A DNA stretch of 64,000 nt from Paracoccus zeaxanthinifaciens ATCC 21588 (GTDB taxonomy: Bacteria > Pseudomonadota > Alphaproteobacteria > Rhodobacterales > Rhodobacteraceae): positions 186,001-250,000 of the forward strand of contig NZ_ATUJ01000002.1 of the NCBI RefSeq assembly GCF_000420145.1, written 5' to 3'. The translations under genes and the position numbers were made by a program. The stretch's first letter is position 1. Each line of letters opens with the position of its first letter. Shown piece by piece: positions 9,104 through 18,194 of this stretch. The notes beneath the pieces were generated by a model. That model searched no databases. It was given only the letters and a program-made list of their open reading frames with translations, and was not told where the DNA came from.

Positions 9104-9916
9104 ATGGCGACCGAAAAATCGCGCGGCAGCGCCGTGGTCATGGTGCTGTATCTTCTGTTCCTGATGCTGCCGATCTACTGGCTGCTGAACATGAGCCTGA
9201 AGACCAATACCGAGATCACCGGCAGCTTCAGCCTGTGGCCGCAAAACCTGACGCTGCAGAACTATGTCACGATCCTGACGGATCCCAGCTGGTACATGGG
9301 ATACGTGAACAGCCTGGCCTATGTGGCGATGAACACCGTCATCTCGGTCGGCGTGGCGCTGCCCGCGGCCTATGCCTTCAGCCGGTACCGGTTCATGGGC
9401 GATAAGCACCTGTTCTTCTGGCTGCTGACGAACCGCATGGCGCCGCCCGCCGTCTTCGCGCTGCCGTTCTTCCAGCTCTACTCCTCGGTCGGGCTGTTCG
9501 ACACGCATATCGCGGTGGCGCTGGCGCATTGCCTGTTCAACGTGCCGCTTGCCGTCTGGATCCTCGAAGGCTTCATGCGCGGCGTCCCCAAGGAGATCGA
9601 CGAGACCGCCTATATCGACGGGTATTCCTTCGGACGCTTCTTCGTGAAGATCTTCATGCCGCTGATTTCCTCGGGGATCGGGGTTGCCGCCTTCTTCTGC
9701 TTCATGTTCAGCTGGGTCGAGCTGCTGCTGTCCAGGACGCTGACCTCGGTCGCGGCCAAGCCGATCGCGGCGACCATGACCCGGACGCAGGGGGCTTCGG
9801 GCGTGGACTGGGGGGTGCTGGCAGCCGCGGGCATCCTGACCATCGTGCCGGGCGCGCTGGTCATCTGGTTCGTGCGGAACTACATCGCCAAGGGCTTTGC
9901 CCTGGGCCGCGTGTAA
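9104..9916 (+). CDS. glpQ: Glycerol ABC transporter permease GlpQ
   Basis: 270 residues, MalG/UgpE-type. Six predicted membrane segments begin with VVMVLYLLFLMLPIYWLLN. The EAA-type loop is PKEIDETAYIDGYSFGRFF near residue 165. It is translationally close to glpP (three bases between stop and start) and forms the second half of the membrane channel. The name follows the rhizobial glycerol transporter and should not be confused with the E. coli glycerophosphodiesterase GlpQ. Confidence 0.9.
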   Translation: MATEKSRGSAVVMVLYLLFLMLPIYWLLNMSLKTNTEITGSFSLWPQNLTLQNYVTILTDPSWYMGYVNSLAYVAMNTVISVGVALPAAYAFSRYRFMGDKHLFFWLLTNRMAPPAVFALPFFQLYSSVGLFDTHIAVALAHCLFNVPLAVWILEGFMRGVPKEIDETAYIDGYSFGRFFVKIFMPLISSGIGVAAFFCFMFSWVELLLSRTLTSVAAKPIAATMTRTQGASGVDWGVLAAAGILTIVPGALVIWFVRNYIAKGFALGRV

Positions 9917-9928
9917 GGGGGAACGCGC

Positions 9929-10201
9929 ATGTCATGGATGGCCTGGACCCTGCCGACGGGGATCTTCTTCGGCACCATCGCCTGCCTGCTGGTGATCTTC
10001 ACGATCCTGGCGGTCCGGTTCCCGGAAACGCCGCGCACCGGCGTCCTGGGGATCGAGACCACGCGCGGCGACCGCCTGTTCATCACGCTTCTCGGCTCGG
10101 CCTTCATCAACCTCGCATGGCTGGGGTTGACGGGGATGCCGCAGCCCTGGGCGATGCTGGTCTGCCTGATCTGGGCCGCCGCCGTGTTCCGGTGGGTCTG
10201 A
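9929..10201 (+). CDS. glpU: DUF2160 small membrane protein, GlpU-like
   Basis: 90 residues with three hydrophobic segments (about 10-30, 50-67 and 72-88), including FGTIACLLVIFTILAV and LLGSAFINLAWLGL. This DUF2160-type protein is regularly found between the permease and binding-protein genes of glycerol importers, where it is called GlpU in rhizobia. It may be an accessory subunit of the transporter; no biochemical role can be read from the sequence. It lies in the operon 12 bases after glpQ. Confidence 0.75.
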   Translation: MSWMAWTLPTGIFFGTIACLLVIFTILAVRFPETPRTGVLGIETTRGDRLFITLLGSAFINLAWLGLTGMPQPWAMLVCLIWAAAVFRWV

Positions 10202-10265
10202 TCGGGAACGTCCGCCGGGGCTGGAGGGGCCCGGCGCAAGTCAACGCTTCAACGGGAGGGAAAAG

Positions 10266-11975
10266 ATGAAGCTGAAACCGCAACTGGTGACGACCACCGC
10301 GCTGGTCATGGCCATGGCCGGCCCCGCGCTGGCCGACATGGAGGCCGCGAAGGCCTTCCTCGACTCCGAGATCGGCGACATGTCGGTCCTGAGCCGCGAG
10401 GATCAGGAGGCCGAGATGCAGTGGTTCGTCGACGCCGCCGAACCGCTGAAGGGCATGTCGATCAACGTCGTGTCCGAGACGATCACCACCCATGAATACG
10501 AAAGCCGCGTGCTGGCGCCCGCCTTCACCGCCATCACCGGGATCGAGGTCACCCACGACCTGATCGGCGAGGGCGACGTGGTCGAGAAGCTGCAGACCCA
10601 GATGCAGACCGGCGAGAACGTCTATGACATGTATGTCAACGACGCCGACCTGATCGGGACGCATTGGCGTTACCAGCAGGTCCGCAACATGACCGACTGG
10701 ATGGCGGGCGAGGGGGCCGACTTCACGAACCCCGACCTGGATCTGGACGACTTCATCGGGCTGGCCTCGACCACGGGTCCCGACGACAAGCTGTACCAGC
10801 TGCCGGTCCAGCAGTTCGCCAACCTCTACTGGTTCCGCCACGACTGGTTCACCGACCCCGAGATCATGGCCGCCTTCAAGGAGGAATACGGCTATGACCT
10901 GGGCGTGCCGGTCAACTGGTCGGCCTACGAGGACATCGCCAAGTTCTTCACCGGCCGCGAGATCGACGGCCAGGAAGTCTGGGGCAACATGGATTACGGC
11001 AAGAAGGACCCCAGCCTCGGCTGGCGCTTCACCGATGCCTGGATGTCCATGGCCGGCATGGGCGACAAGGGCGAACCCAACGGCTTCCCGGTCGACGAAT
11101 GGGGCATCCGCGTCAACGAGGATTACCAGCCCGTGGGGTCCTGCGTGGCCCGTGGCGGCGCGACGAACAGCCCCGCCGCCGTCTATGCCATCGAGAAGTA
11201 TATCGACTGGCTGAAGAACTATACGCCCCCCGCCGCGGGCGGCATGACCTTCAGCGAGGCCGGTCCGGTCCCCGCGCAGGGCAACATCGCGCAGCAGATG
11301 TTCTGGTACACCGCCTTCACCGCCGACATGGTCAAGGAAGGTCTGCCCGTCATGAACGAGGACGGCACGCCGAAATGGCGCATGGCCCCCTCGCCCTATG
11401 GCGCCTACTGGGAAGAGGGGATGAAGGTCGGCTATCAGGATGTCGGTTCGGCCACGCTGATGCAGTCCACCCCGGTGGATCGCGCGCAGGCCGCATGGCT
11501 CTATGCGCAGTTCATCGTGTCCAAGACCGTGGACACCAAGAAGAGCCATGTCGGCCTGACCTTCGTGCGCGACAGTTCGGTGCGCCACGAGAGCTTTACC
11601 GAACGTGCCCCGCAGCTGGGCGGCCTGGTCGAGTTCTACCGCTCGCCCGACCGCACGCGCTGGTCGGATACCGGCCTGAACGTGCCGGACTATCCGCGCC
11701 TTGCGCAGCTGTGGTGGCAGAATATCGGTGACGCGTCCTCGGGGGCGAAATCCGCGCAGGAGGCGCTGGACGCGCTGTGCGAACAGCAGGAAGCGGTCCT
11801 CGACCGGCTGGAACGTTCCGGCGTGCAGGGCGACCTGGGCCCGGTGCTGAACGAGGAGCAGGAGGCCCAGTACTGGCTGGACCAGCCCGGCGCCCCGAAG
11901 CCCAAGCTGGAAAACGAGAAGCCCGAGCCCAAGACCATTTCCTACGAGGAACTGATCACCCGCTGGCAGGAATGA
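10266..11975 (+). CDS. glpV: Glycerol ABC transporter periplasmic binding protein GlpV
   Basis: 569 residues with GGGAGGGAAAAG before ATG. The first ~23 residues form a Sec signal peptide (hydrophobic [13 protein letters not shown], then PALA before the cleavage site). The mature protein is a large type II solute-binding protein with [19 protein letters not shown] and [12 protein letters not shown] blocks. At about 545 mature residues it is longer than most sugar-binding proteins, as known for this family. It captures glycerol for GlpPQ/ST. It is followed by a strong GC hairpin that may set its level above that of glpK. Confidence 0.9.
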   Translation: MKLKPQLVTTTALVMAMAGPALADMEAAKAFLDSEIGDMSVLSREDQEAEMQWFVDAAEPLKGMSINVVSETITTHEYESRVLAPAFTAITGIEVTHDLIGEGDVVEKLQTQMQTGENVYDMYVNDADLIGTHWRYQQVRNMTDWMAGEGADFTNPDLDLDDFIGLASTTGPDDKLYQLPVQQFANLYWFRHDWFTDPEIMAAFKEEYGYDLGVPVNWSAYEDIAKFFTGREIDGQEVWGNMDYGKKDPSLGWRFTDAWMSMAGMGDKGEPNGFPVDEWGIRVNEDYQPVGSCVARGGATNSPAAVYAIEKYIDWLKNYTPPAAGGMTFSEAGPVPAQGNIAQQMFWYTAFTADMVKEGLPVMNEDGTPKWRMAPSPYGAYWEEGMKVGYQDVGSATLMQSTPVDRAQAAWLYAQFIVSKTVDTKKSHVGLTFVRDSSVRHESFTERAPQLGGLVEFYRSPDRTRWSDTGLNVPDYPRLAQLWWQNIGDASSGAKSAQEALDALCEQQEAVLDRLERSGVQGDLGPVLNEEQEAQYWLDQPGAPKPKLENEKPEPKTISYEELITRWQE

Positions 11976-11997
11976 TCCTGCCCGCATGAGAACCGGA

Positions 11998-12022
11998 AGG
12001 GGCGCGGATCGACCGCGCCCCT
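11998..12022 (+). terminator. Intercistronic hairpin between glpV and glpK
   Basis: A perfect 10-bp stem, AGGGGCGCGG paired with CCGCGCCCCT, closes a 5-base loop. No T-run follows, so a full intrinsic terminator is unlikely. A partial terminator or a 3' stabiliser of the binding-protein mRNA is more likely. Confidence 0.55.
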
Positions 12023-12051
12023 TGCCGATGCCGCAGAAAGGATACCAAGGC

Positions 12052-13530
12052 ATGACCCATATTCTGGCCATCGATCAGGGCACGACAAGTTCCCGCGCCA
12101 TCGTCTTCGACGGCAGCATGGGTATCGTCGCGAAGGCGCAGGAGGAATTCACCCAGCACTTCCCGCGCTCGGGCTGGGTCGAACACGATCCGGGCGACCT
12201 GTGGGCATCGACCGCCGCGACCTGCCGCGCGGCCATCGAGAAGGCGGGCAACCCAACCATCGCGGCCATCGGCATCACCAACCAGCGCGAGACCACGCTG
12301 GTCTGGGACCGCAAGACCGGCAAGCCCGTCCACAACGCCATCGTCTGGCAGGACCGCCGCACCGCCGAATTCTGCCGAGAGCTGGAGGCCCAGGGCCACG
12401 GCCCGATGATCACCGACCGCACGGGTCTGCTGGTCGATCCCTATTTCTCGGCGACCAAGCTGAAATGGATCCTGGACAATGTCGAAGGCGCCCGCGCGCG
12501 CGCCGAGGCGGGCGACCTGGCCTTCGGCACCGTGGACAGCTGGCTGATCTGGAAGCTGACCGACGGCAAGGTCCATGCGACGGACGCCACGAACGCCGCC
12601 CGCACGATGCTGTACGACATCCACAAGGGCCGGTGGAGCACGACGATCTGCAAGCTGTTCGGCATCCCGCAGGCCATGCTGCCCGAAGTGCGCGACTGCG
12701 CCGCCGATTTCGGCGAGACGCGGGCCGACCTGTTCGGGCGCCCCATCCCGATCAGCGGCGTCGCGGGCGACCAGCAGGCCGCGACCCTGGGGCAGGCGTG
12801 CTTCCAGCCGGGCATGATGAAATCGACCTATGGTACGGGCTGCTTCGCGCTGCTGAACACCGGCGACAAGCCCGTCGCCTCGACCAAGCGGCTGTTGACG
12901 ACCATCGCCTATCAGCTGGACGGCAAGCCGACCTATGCGCTGGAGGGGTCGATCTTCATCGCGGGCGCGGTGGTGCAGTGGCTGCGCGACGGGCTGCAGA
13001 TCATCCGCGACGCAGCCGAGACGCAGCCCCTGGCCGAACGCGCCGATCCGGAACAGAACCTGGTGCTGGTTCCCGCCTTCACGGGTCTTGGCGCGCCCTA
13101 TTGGCAGCCCGATTGCCGCGGCGCGATCTATGGCCTGACGCGCAATTCCGGGCCCGCCGAATTCGCCCGCGCCGCGTTGGAGAGCGTGGGCTATCAGACG
13201 CGCGACCTGCTGGAGGCGATGCAGGCCGACTGGAACCCCGAGGGCCAGCCCGCCCTGCGCGTCGATGGCGGCATGAGCGCGTCCGACTGGGCGATGCAGT
13301 TCCTGTCGGACATCCTCGGCACGCAGGTCGACCGCCCGCAGGTGCTGGAGACGACGGCCCTTGGCGCGGCATGGCTGGCGGGTCGTCACAACGGCATCTA
13401 TCCCGACCAAGAGGGGTTCGCGAAGGCATGGGCGCTGGACCGCAGCTTCCAGCCCGAAATGCAACCCGAGGATCGCGATGCCCGCGTCGCCCGCTGGAAG
13501 CGCGCGGTCGAGGCCACGATGTCGATCTGA
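12052..13530 (+). CDS. glpK: Glycerol kinase
   Basis: 492 residues (E. coli GlpK has 501-502). ATG 12052 is preceded by AAGG. The N-terminal phosphate-binding segment [15 protein letters not shown], the ITNQRETT block, the WQDRRT active-site segment, and GTGCFAL/DGGMSAS near the C-terminus are all FGGY glycerol-kinase signatures. It phosphorylates imported glycerol with ATP to glycerol-3-phosphate, the GlpD substrate and the likely GlpR inducer. It closes the operon; a small 6-bp GC hairpin lies at 13539-13552, but no clear terminator follows. Confidence 0.97.
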   Translation: MTHILAIDQGTTSSRAIVFDGSMGIVAKAQEEFTQHFPRSGWVEHDPGDLWASTAATCRAAIEKAGNPTIAAIGITNQRETTLVWDRKTGKPVHNAIVWQDRRTAEFCRELEAQGHGPMITDRTGLLVDPYFSATKLKWILDNVEGARARAEAGDLAFGTVDSWLIWKLTDGKVHATDATNAARTMLYDIHKGRWSTTICKLFGIPQAMLPEVRDCAADFGETRADLFGRPIPISGVAGDQQAATLGQACFQPGMMKSTYGTGCFALLNTGDKPVASTKRLLTTIAYQLDGKPTYALEGSIFIAGAVVQWLRDGLQIIRDAAETQPLAERADPEQNLVLVPAFTGLGAPYWQPDCRGAIYGLTRNSGPAEFARAALESVGYQTRDLLEAMQADWNPEGQPALRVDGGMSASDWAMQFLSDILGTQVDRPQVLETTALGAAWLAGRHNGIYPDQEGFAKAWALDRSFQPEMQPEDRDARVARWKRAVEATMSI

Positions 13531-13687
13531 CGGGGGTCGGCGCGGTCGCGCCATCGTGTATGGCGCGGCGTCGTGATCGGTCCAATTGGATGCGGATTGC
13601 GCTTGCGCGGGGCGCGCCGGGCGGGCAGCTTCGGTGGGGCAATCTTCTCGGTGTATCCCCCGCATGAAACCTGTGGCGCAGGCCGGA

Positions 13688-14776
13688 ATGGCCAACATCC
13701 TGCTGATCGGCGCGGGTCACGCGCATCTCGTGGCCTTGCCCGCGCTGCGTCAGGCGCTGCCGAATGCGCGCATCACGCTGATCGATCCGGGGACCGAGGC
13801 CGCCTATTCCGGGATGCTGCCCGGCGTCGTCGCGGGTCATTACGACACGCCCCTGATGATGGCCCCGCTGGACCGCATCGCGCGGCGGCACAAGCTGCAC
13901 CTGATGCGCGCCAGCGTGACGGGCATCGACCCCGAACGCCGCCTGGTCACGCTGATGGGGCCGCAGGGGACGGGGACGCGCAGCTACGACATCGCCTCGA
14001 TCGACATTGGATCGCATGCCTGCCTGGGCGACATGCCGGGGTTCCGCGACCACGGCGTTCCGGTCAAGCCGGTCGGCGTCTTCCGCCGTCGCTGGCAGGA
14101 TTTCGTGGCCGCCGCGCCCCCCGGCACGCCCGTCGCGCTGATCGGCGCGGGCCTTGCGGGGATCGAGATCGCCTTCGCCATCCGGCACTCGCATGACGGC
14201 CCCGTGACCGTCATCGACAGCGGCCGGACCGAGCTTGCGGGCCTGCCACCCCGCGCCGCGCGGCAGCTGCGCCACGAGATGGCCCTGAACGGCATCACCC
14301 TGCTGTCCGGGCATCGCGTCACCCGCGTCGCCGCGGATCACATCCTGCTGGATGACGGGCGGCGCATCGAGTGCGGGCTGGCGATCGGGGCGGCGGGCGC
14401 GCGCGCCTATGACTGGCCGCAGGCCTGTCTGCCGGTGGATGGGTCGGGGTTCATCCGCGTGGGGGCCGATCTGCGGGTGATGGGTCGCGACGACCTGTTC
14501 GCGGCCGGCGACTGCGCGGTCCAGACGACCGCGCCGCGCCCGCGAGCAGGGGTCTATGCCGTCAGGCAGGGGCCGCTTCTGGCCTGCAACATCGCGGCCT
14601 TGGCGCGGGGCAGGGCGCTCGATGCCTTCCACCCGCAGCACGATTATCTCAAGCTCGTATCGCTCGGGCAGCGCAGGGCGCTGGCGGTCTGGCGCGGGCT
14701 CAGCCTGCGGGGGCGGGCGGCCTGGTGGCTGAAGGACCGCATCGACCGCCGCTTCATGGCGGCGCTGCGCGACTGA
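13688..14776 (+). CDS. FAD-dependent NDH-like oxidoreductase resembling the SelD N-terminal fusion domain
   Basis: 362 residues from ATG 13688 (MANILLIGAGHAHL); ATG 13664 is an alternative. GAGHAHLVALPALRQ, then AAYSGMLPGVVAGHY, and the C-terminal WLKDRIDRRFM are hallmarks of the Nterm_to_SelD family. This NDH-like flavoprotein is found either alone or fused in front of selenophosphate synthetase. A second nucleotide-binding site (VALIGAGLAGIEIA) and FAAGDCA complete the two-dinucleotide fold. No SelD domain follows here. The replicon also carries a selenocysteine module ~44 kb away, so a role in selenium handling is possible but unproven. Confidence 0.8.
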   Translation: MANILLIGAGHAHLVALPALRQALPNARITLIDPGTEAAYSGMLPGVVAGHYDTPLMMAPLDRIARRHKLHLMRASVTGIDPERRLVTLMGPQGTGTRSYDIASIDIGSHACLGDMPGFRDHGVPVKPVGVFRRRWQDFVAAAPPGTPVALIGAGLAGIEIAFAIRHSHDGPVTVIDSGRTELAGLPPRAARQLRHEMALNGITLLSGHRVTRVAADHILLDDGRRIECGLAIGAAGARAYDWPQACLPVDGSGFIRVGADLRVMGRDDLFAAGDCAVQTTAPRPRAGVYAVRQGPLLACNIAALARGRALDAFHPQHDYLKLVSLGQRRALAVWRGLSLRGRAAWWLKDRIDRRFMAALRD

Positions 14777-14840
14777 TCCCCCCTCGTCCGTTGCGGCGAA
14801 ACCGGCTATGCAGATCGCGATCAGCGAACGGAGCCGAGAC

Positions 14841-15794
14841 ATGAGCCAGCAGAAAGTCATCTTCGATACCGATCCCGGCGTGGACGACGCGCTTGCGCTC
14901 TATTACCTGCTGCGCCATCCGGGGATCGACCTGCTGGGCGTGACCACGGTCTTCGGCAACGCCCCGGTCGAGGTGACGACCCGCAATGCCGCCTGGCTGC
15001 TGAAGCAATGGGGCCACGAGGACGTGCCCGTCCATGCGGGCGCGTCGGCCACGATGACCCCCGACATGGCCGAGGAATCCTTCCCGACCCATATCCACGG
15101 GCTGAACGGTCTTGGCGACATTCCGATCGACATGGCGGCGGGTCCGGTTTCCGAAACCGCGGCGCGCTTCATCATCGACACCGTCCGCGCCCATCCGGGC
15201 GAGGTGCGGCTTCTGGCCGTCGGGCGCATGACGAACCTCGCCCGCGCGCTGGCGCTGGACCCCGGCATCGCGCCCCTGGTCCGCGACGTCGTGATCATGG
15301 GCGGCGCCTTCCGTGTACCGGGCAACATCACCCCGGCTGCCGAGGCGAACATCTGGGGCGATGCGCTGGCCGCCGACGTGGTCTTTGGCGCGGAGTGGCC
15401 GGTCGTCGCGATCCCGCTGGACCTGACCACGCAGACCTTCATGGATGCGGCCACGCTGCAGGACCTTGCCCGTCGCGGCGGCGCGGGGATGGAGCTGGTG
15501 GCCGAGCTGTCGCAGGATTACGTCGGCTTCTATCGCGGGGCGGGCTATGACGGGATGCTGGTGCACGACTGCTGCGCGGCGGTCTATCTGACCGATCCCG
15601 ACCTGTTCGACCTGGCGCGGGGCGAGGTTCGCGTCGTCGATCGCGGCATCGCCATCGGCCTGACGCTGTGCAACCCCGAGGACCGGAAGGGGCCGCTGGC
15701 CGACTGGGAGGGGCGGCCCCGGCAGTCCTATGCCCATGACGGGGACGCGCCCGCGATCCTGGCCCGCATCGATCAGGTCTGCACCGCGCGCTAG
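14841..15794 (+). CDS. Inosine/uridine-preferring nucleoside hydrolase
   Basis: 317 residues, ATG preceded by ACGGAGCCGAGAC. The N-terminal FDTDPGVDDALAL is the calcium-binding motif of nucleoside hydrolases; VIMGGAF and LVHDCCAAVYL supply the remaining ligands. It cleaves the N-glycosidic bond of ribonucleosides to ribose and base. No signal peptide is visible, so it is cytosolic. Base preference cannot be read from sequence alone. It stands without a nucleoside transporter beside it. Confidence 0.9.
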   Translation: MSQQKVIFDTDPGVDDALALYYLLRHPGIDLLGVTTVFGNAPVEVTTRNAAWLLKQWGHEDVPVHAGASATMTPDMAEESFPTHIHGLNGLGDIPIDMAAGPVSETAARFIIDTVRAHPGEVRLLAVGRMTNLARALALDPGIAPLVRDVVIMGGAFRVPGNITPAAEANIWGDALAADVVFGAEWPVVAIPLDLTTQTFMDAATLQDLARRGGAGMELVAELSQDYVGFYRGAGYDGMLVHDCCAAVYLTDPDLFDLARGEVRVVDRGIAIGLTLCNPEDRKGPLADWEGRPRQSYAHDGDAPAILARIDQVCTAR

Positions 15795-15940
15795 GCTGTC
15801 ATGCGGCTGTCGCATTGTTCGACGAGAGCGAATTCAGAAGGTGCAAATCGGGGGCTAATCTTCCGGCGGCACGGGGCATATCTCCCGCTCATCCAAACGG
15901 ACCTGATCGCAGGTACCGCGCAAGAACAAGGAGATATGAA

Positions 15941-16192
15941 ATGAAACCTGTTGTGTTTGCTCTCGCCGCCCTCGCCCTCGCCACCGGTGCCGCACAGGCC
16001 AGCAGCCAGGGCCCGATCGCGGGTTCCGAGCGTGCGGCCCAGCCGACCGTCACCGTCGAAGTTCCCGCAGGTTCGGTCATGACCACCCGCGAACTGGCCG
16101 AAGCCGGTCTGGAGGCCTCGGACATCGTCAACGTGACCAAGGTCGCCGCGCCCGAAGGTCCGGTTGATAATTCCAGCCACGGCTACTACTAA
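15941..16192 (+). CDS. Small exported protein of unknown function
   Basis: 83 residues after a textbook Shine-Dalgarno (AAGGAGATATGAA). The first 20 residues form a signal peptide (MKPVVFALAALALATGAAQA, cleavage after AQA), leaving ~63 residues rich in V, T, E and ending SSHGYY. No cysteine or known motif is present, so it is probably a small soluble periplasmic protein. It is followed directly by a strong terminator, so it is likely a single-gene unit. I do not recognise a family. Confidence 0.75.
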   Translation: MKPVVFALAALALATGAAQASSQGPIAGSERAAQPTVTVEVPAGSVMTTRELAEAGLEASDIVNVTKVAAPEGPVDNSSHGYY

Positions 16193-16228
16193 TCCGTGAC
16201 CGATCTGCCCCGCGACGCGGGGCCTGAC

Positions 16229-16268
16229 GGACCGCCCGCCCCGGCTTCGGGGGCAGGCGGTCCTTTTT
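16229..16268 (+). terminator. Rho-independent terminator after the small exported protein
   Basis: GGACCGCCCGCCCC (16229-16242) pairs with GGGGCAGGCGGTCC (16249-16262, one mismatch). The stem is followed by TTTTT at 16264-16268. It ends the transcript of the 83-residue protein just before the LysR gene. Confidence 0.85.
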
Positions 16269-16294
16269 GCGTTCACGCCCTGCGGAGCCATGTC

Positions 16295-17176
16295 ATGGAA
16301 CTCAAGCCCCTTCGAGCCTTCGTCGCCATCATCGAGGAGGGCAGCTTTGCAGGGGCCGCGCGCAGGCTGGGCATCTCCAAGAGCATGTGCAGCAAGATGA
16401 TCTCGGATCTCGAGGCGGATCTGGGCGGGCGTCTGCTGTCGCGTTCGACCCGCGCGGTCAAGCCGACGGCGGTGGGGCTGGCCTTCCATGCCGAGCTGAC
16501 GCAGATCCTGGGGCAGCTGGACGCCGCCGCCGAGGCCGTGAAGGCCGCGGGCGAACATCCGGCGGGCCCGCTGCGCATCGCGGCGCCCGTGCAGTACACG
16601 CTGAAGGTTCTGCAACCGCACCTGTTCCGCTTCATGGACGACCATCCCGACATCCAGCTGGACCTGGTGCTGGAAGATGGCAGGTCCGACATGGTGCGCG
16701 AGGGGTTCGACGCCATGATCCGCATCGGAGAGCTGGAGGACAGCGCCCTGCACGCGCGCAGGCTGGACGACGCGCATATCCTGCTGGTCGCGGCGCCCGA
16801 TTACATCCAGCGGCATGGCAGCCCCCGCATCCCCGCCGATCTGCGCGACCATGCCTGCCTGCATTACACCAACCTGCGCGGGCCGGGCACATGGCCGCTG
16901 CGCAACGGCAACGAGGTGATCTATCAGAAGATCACGCCCGCCTTTTCCAGCAACAACGGCGATCTTTTGCGTGCGATGGCGGTCGGCGGACGGGGCATCG
17001 CGCTGGCGCCCGAATTCCAGGTCGCCGCGGACCTGGCCGAGGGTCGGCTGGTGCAGGTCATGCCCGATTACGCGCTGCCGGGCGTTCCGGTCCATGTCGT
17101 CTATTCCAGCCGGAAACTGGTGACCGCGGCGCTTTCGCGGTTTCTGGACTTTCTCGGAGGGCTGAAGCTGGTCTAA
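16295..17176 (+). CDS. LysR-family transcriptional regulator
   Basis: 293 residues; ATG 16295 (MELKPLRAFVAI) is preceded by CGGAG seven bases away. The winged helix (FAGAARRLGISKSMCSKMISDLE, residues ~18-40, shown in part) is the normal LysR DNA-binding domain. A two-lobe effector domain follows, and DALHARR-type substitutions suggest the CrgA/AaeR subgroup that includes many single-gene-target regulators. Its target is unknown. It lies between an exported protein and a flavoprotein gene with a GTGAC inverted repeat in the next gap. Confidence 0.88.
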   Translation: MELKPLRAFVAIIEEGSFAGAARRLGISKSMCSKMISDLEADLGGRLLSRSTRAVKPTAVGLAFHAELTQILGQLDAAAEAVKAAGEHPAGPLRIAAPVQYTLKVLQPHLFRFMDDHPDIQLDLVLEDGRSDMVREGFDAMIRIGELEDSALHARRLDDAHILLVAAPDYIQRHGSPRIPADLRDHACLHYTNLRGPGTWPLRNGNEVIYQKITPAFSSNNGDLLRAMAVGGRGIALAPEFQVAADLAEGRLVQVMPDYALPGVPVHVVYSSRKLVTAALSRFLDFLGGLKLV

Positions 17177-17191
17177 CATCCTCGCGCCACA

Positions 17192-17206
17192 GTGACGCAG
17201 TGTCAC
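17192..17206. promoter_or_regulatory. GTGAC-N5-GTCAC inverted repeat, candidate operator
   Basis: A perfect 5-bp inverted repeat with a 5-base spacer lies in the 73-base gap before the renalase-like gene. It could be bound by the adjacent LysR protein or by a CRP/FNR-like factor. No direct evidence favours either. Confidence 0.35.
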
Positions 17207-17249
17207 GTGTTCTGTTTGTGGCATTGTACATGGTGCGGAGGGTTTTGAC

Positions 17250-18194
17250 GTGCTGGTCGAGGATATTGCCATCATCGGCGCCGGGATCACGGGGATCACC
17301 TGTGGGCGGGCGCTTTCGCGCCGGGGGCTGAGCGTTCGCCTGTTCGACAAGGGGCGTTCCATCGGCGGACGTCTTGCATCGCGCTGCACGGGCGACGGGA
17401 TGCATTTCGACCACGGTGCGCAGGGGATCCAGTGTTCCACCCCCGAATTCCACGCCTTCCTTAAAAAGGCCGGTGCCAGGCTGGCCCATTGGTCCATCGG
17501 ACCGGGCGACGAATGGTGCATCGGAACGCCCACGATGGTGGACCTGCCCCGCGCGCTGGCCTCGGGGCTGGAGGTGGTGCAGGGCGTCCGGATCGAGCGG
17601 ATCGTCTTCGACGGCCATATATGGAGCCTGCTGTCCGGCAACGAGGTCTTTCGCGCAAGGCAGCTGGTGCTGGCCATCCCCGCGCCCCAGGCGGCCGAGC
17701 TGCTGGGCGAGACGCATCCCCTCTATGACCGCCTGATGCAGGTGCGCTTCCATGCCTGCGCCACGCTGATGGCGGGGGTCGATGCGCCCGCGCCCTTCAC
17801 GACGCGGATCGGGCGGGGGGCGATGTCATGGATCGCCAATGACGGCGCGAAGCCGGGCCGGGAAGGGCAGCGGCTGACCACCTGGGTCGCGCAGGCCGAT
17901 CCCGATTTCAGCGCGCGCCATGTCGACACGCCGTTGCCCGAGCTGGCCGAAATCATGGCCCCCGAGCTGCTGCGCGTCATCCAGGCCCCGCCCGAGGCGC
18001 TGAAGCATGCCGTCGCGCATCGCTGGCTCTATTCCCAGGCGTCGCATCCGCTTGGGGCGCCGTTCCTTGCGGACCAGGCCAGCGCGGTGATCGTGGGCGG
18101 CGACTGGACGCTTGGCCCCTATGCCGAGGATGGCTGGGCCAGCGGCCGAGAGATGGCGGGCCACCTGCTGGCGCGGGGTGTCGATGAACGATGA
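17250..18194 (+). CDS. Renalase-like FAD/NAD-dependent oxidoreductase
   Basis: 314 residues from GTG 17250, with GGAGGG nine bases upstream. DIAIIGAGITGITCGRAL is the FAD-binding motif; GGRLASRC and FDHGAQGI match the COG3380 renalase-like flavoproteins. A C-terminal GGDWTLGPYAEDGWASG block closes the FAD domain. These enzymes oxidise amines or dihydronicotinamide isomers; the substrate here is unknown. The gene overlaps the next one (ABC1 kinase) by 11 bases, so the two are translationally coupled. Confidence 0.8.
   Translation: MLVEDIAIIGAGITGITCGRALSRRGLSVRLFDKGRSIGGRLASRCTGDGMHFDHGAQGIQCSTPEFHAFLKKAGARLAHWSIGPGDEWCIGTPTMVDLPRALASGLEVVQGVRIERIVFDGHIWSLLSGNEVFRARQLVLAIPAPQAAELLGETHPLYDRLMQVRFHACATLMAGVDAPAPFTTRIGRGAMSWIANDGAKPGREGQRLTTWVAQADPDFSARHVDTPLPELAEIMAPELLRVIQAPPEALKHAVAHRWLYSQASHPLGAPFLADQASAVIVGGDWTLGPYAEDGWASGREMAGHLLARGVDER

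Noticed and set aside
13539-13552. Possible terminator after glpK (GGCGCG-GT-CGCGCC)
   Set aside because: Only 6 bp with a 2-base loop and no T-run; GC-rich DNA yields such palindromes often.
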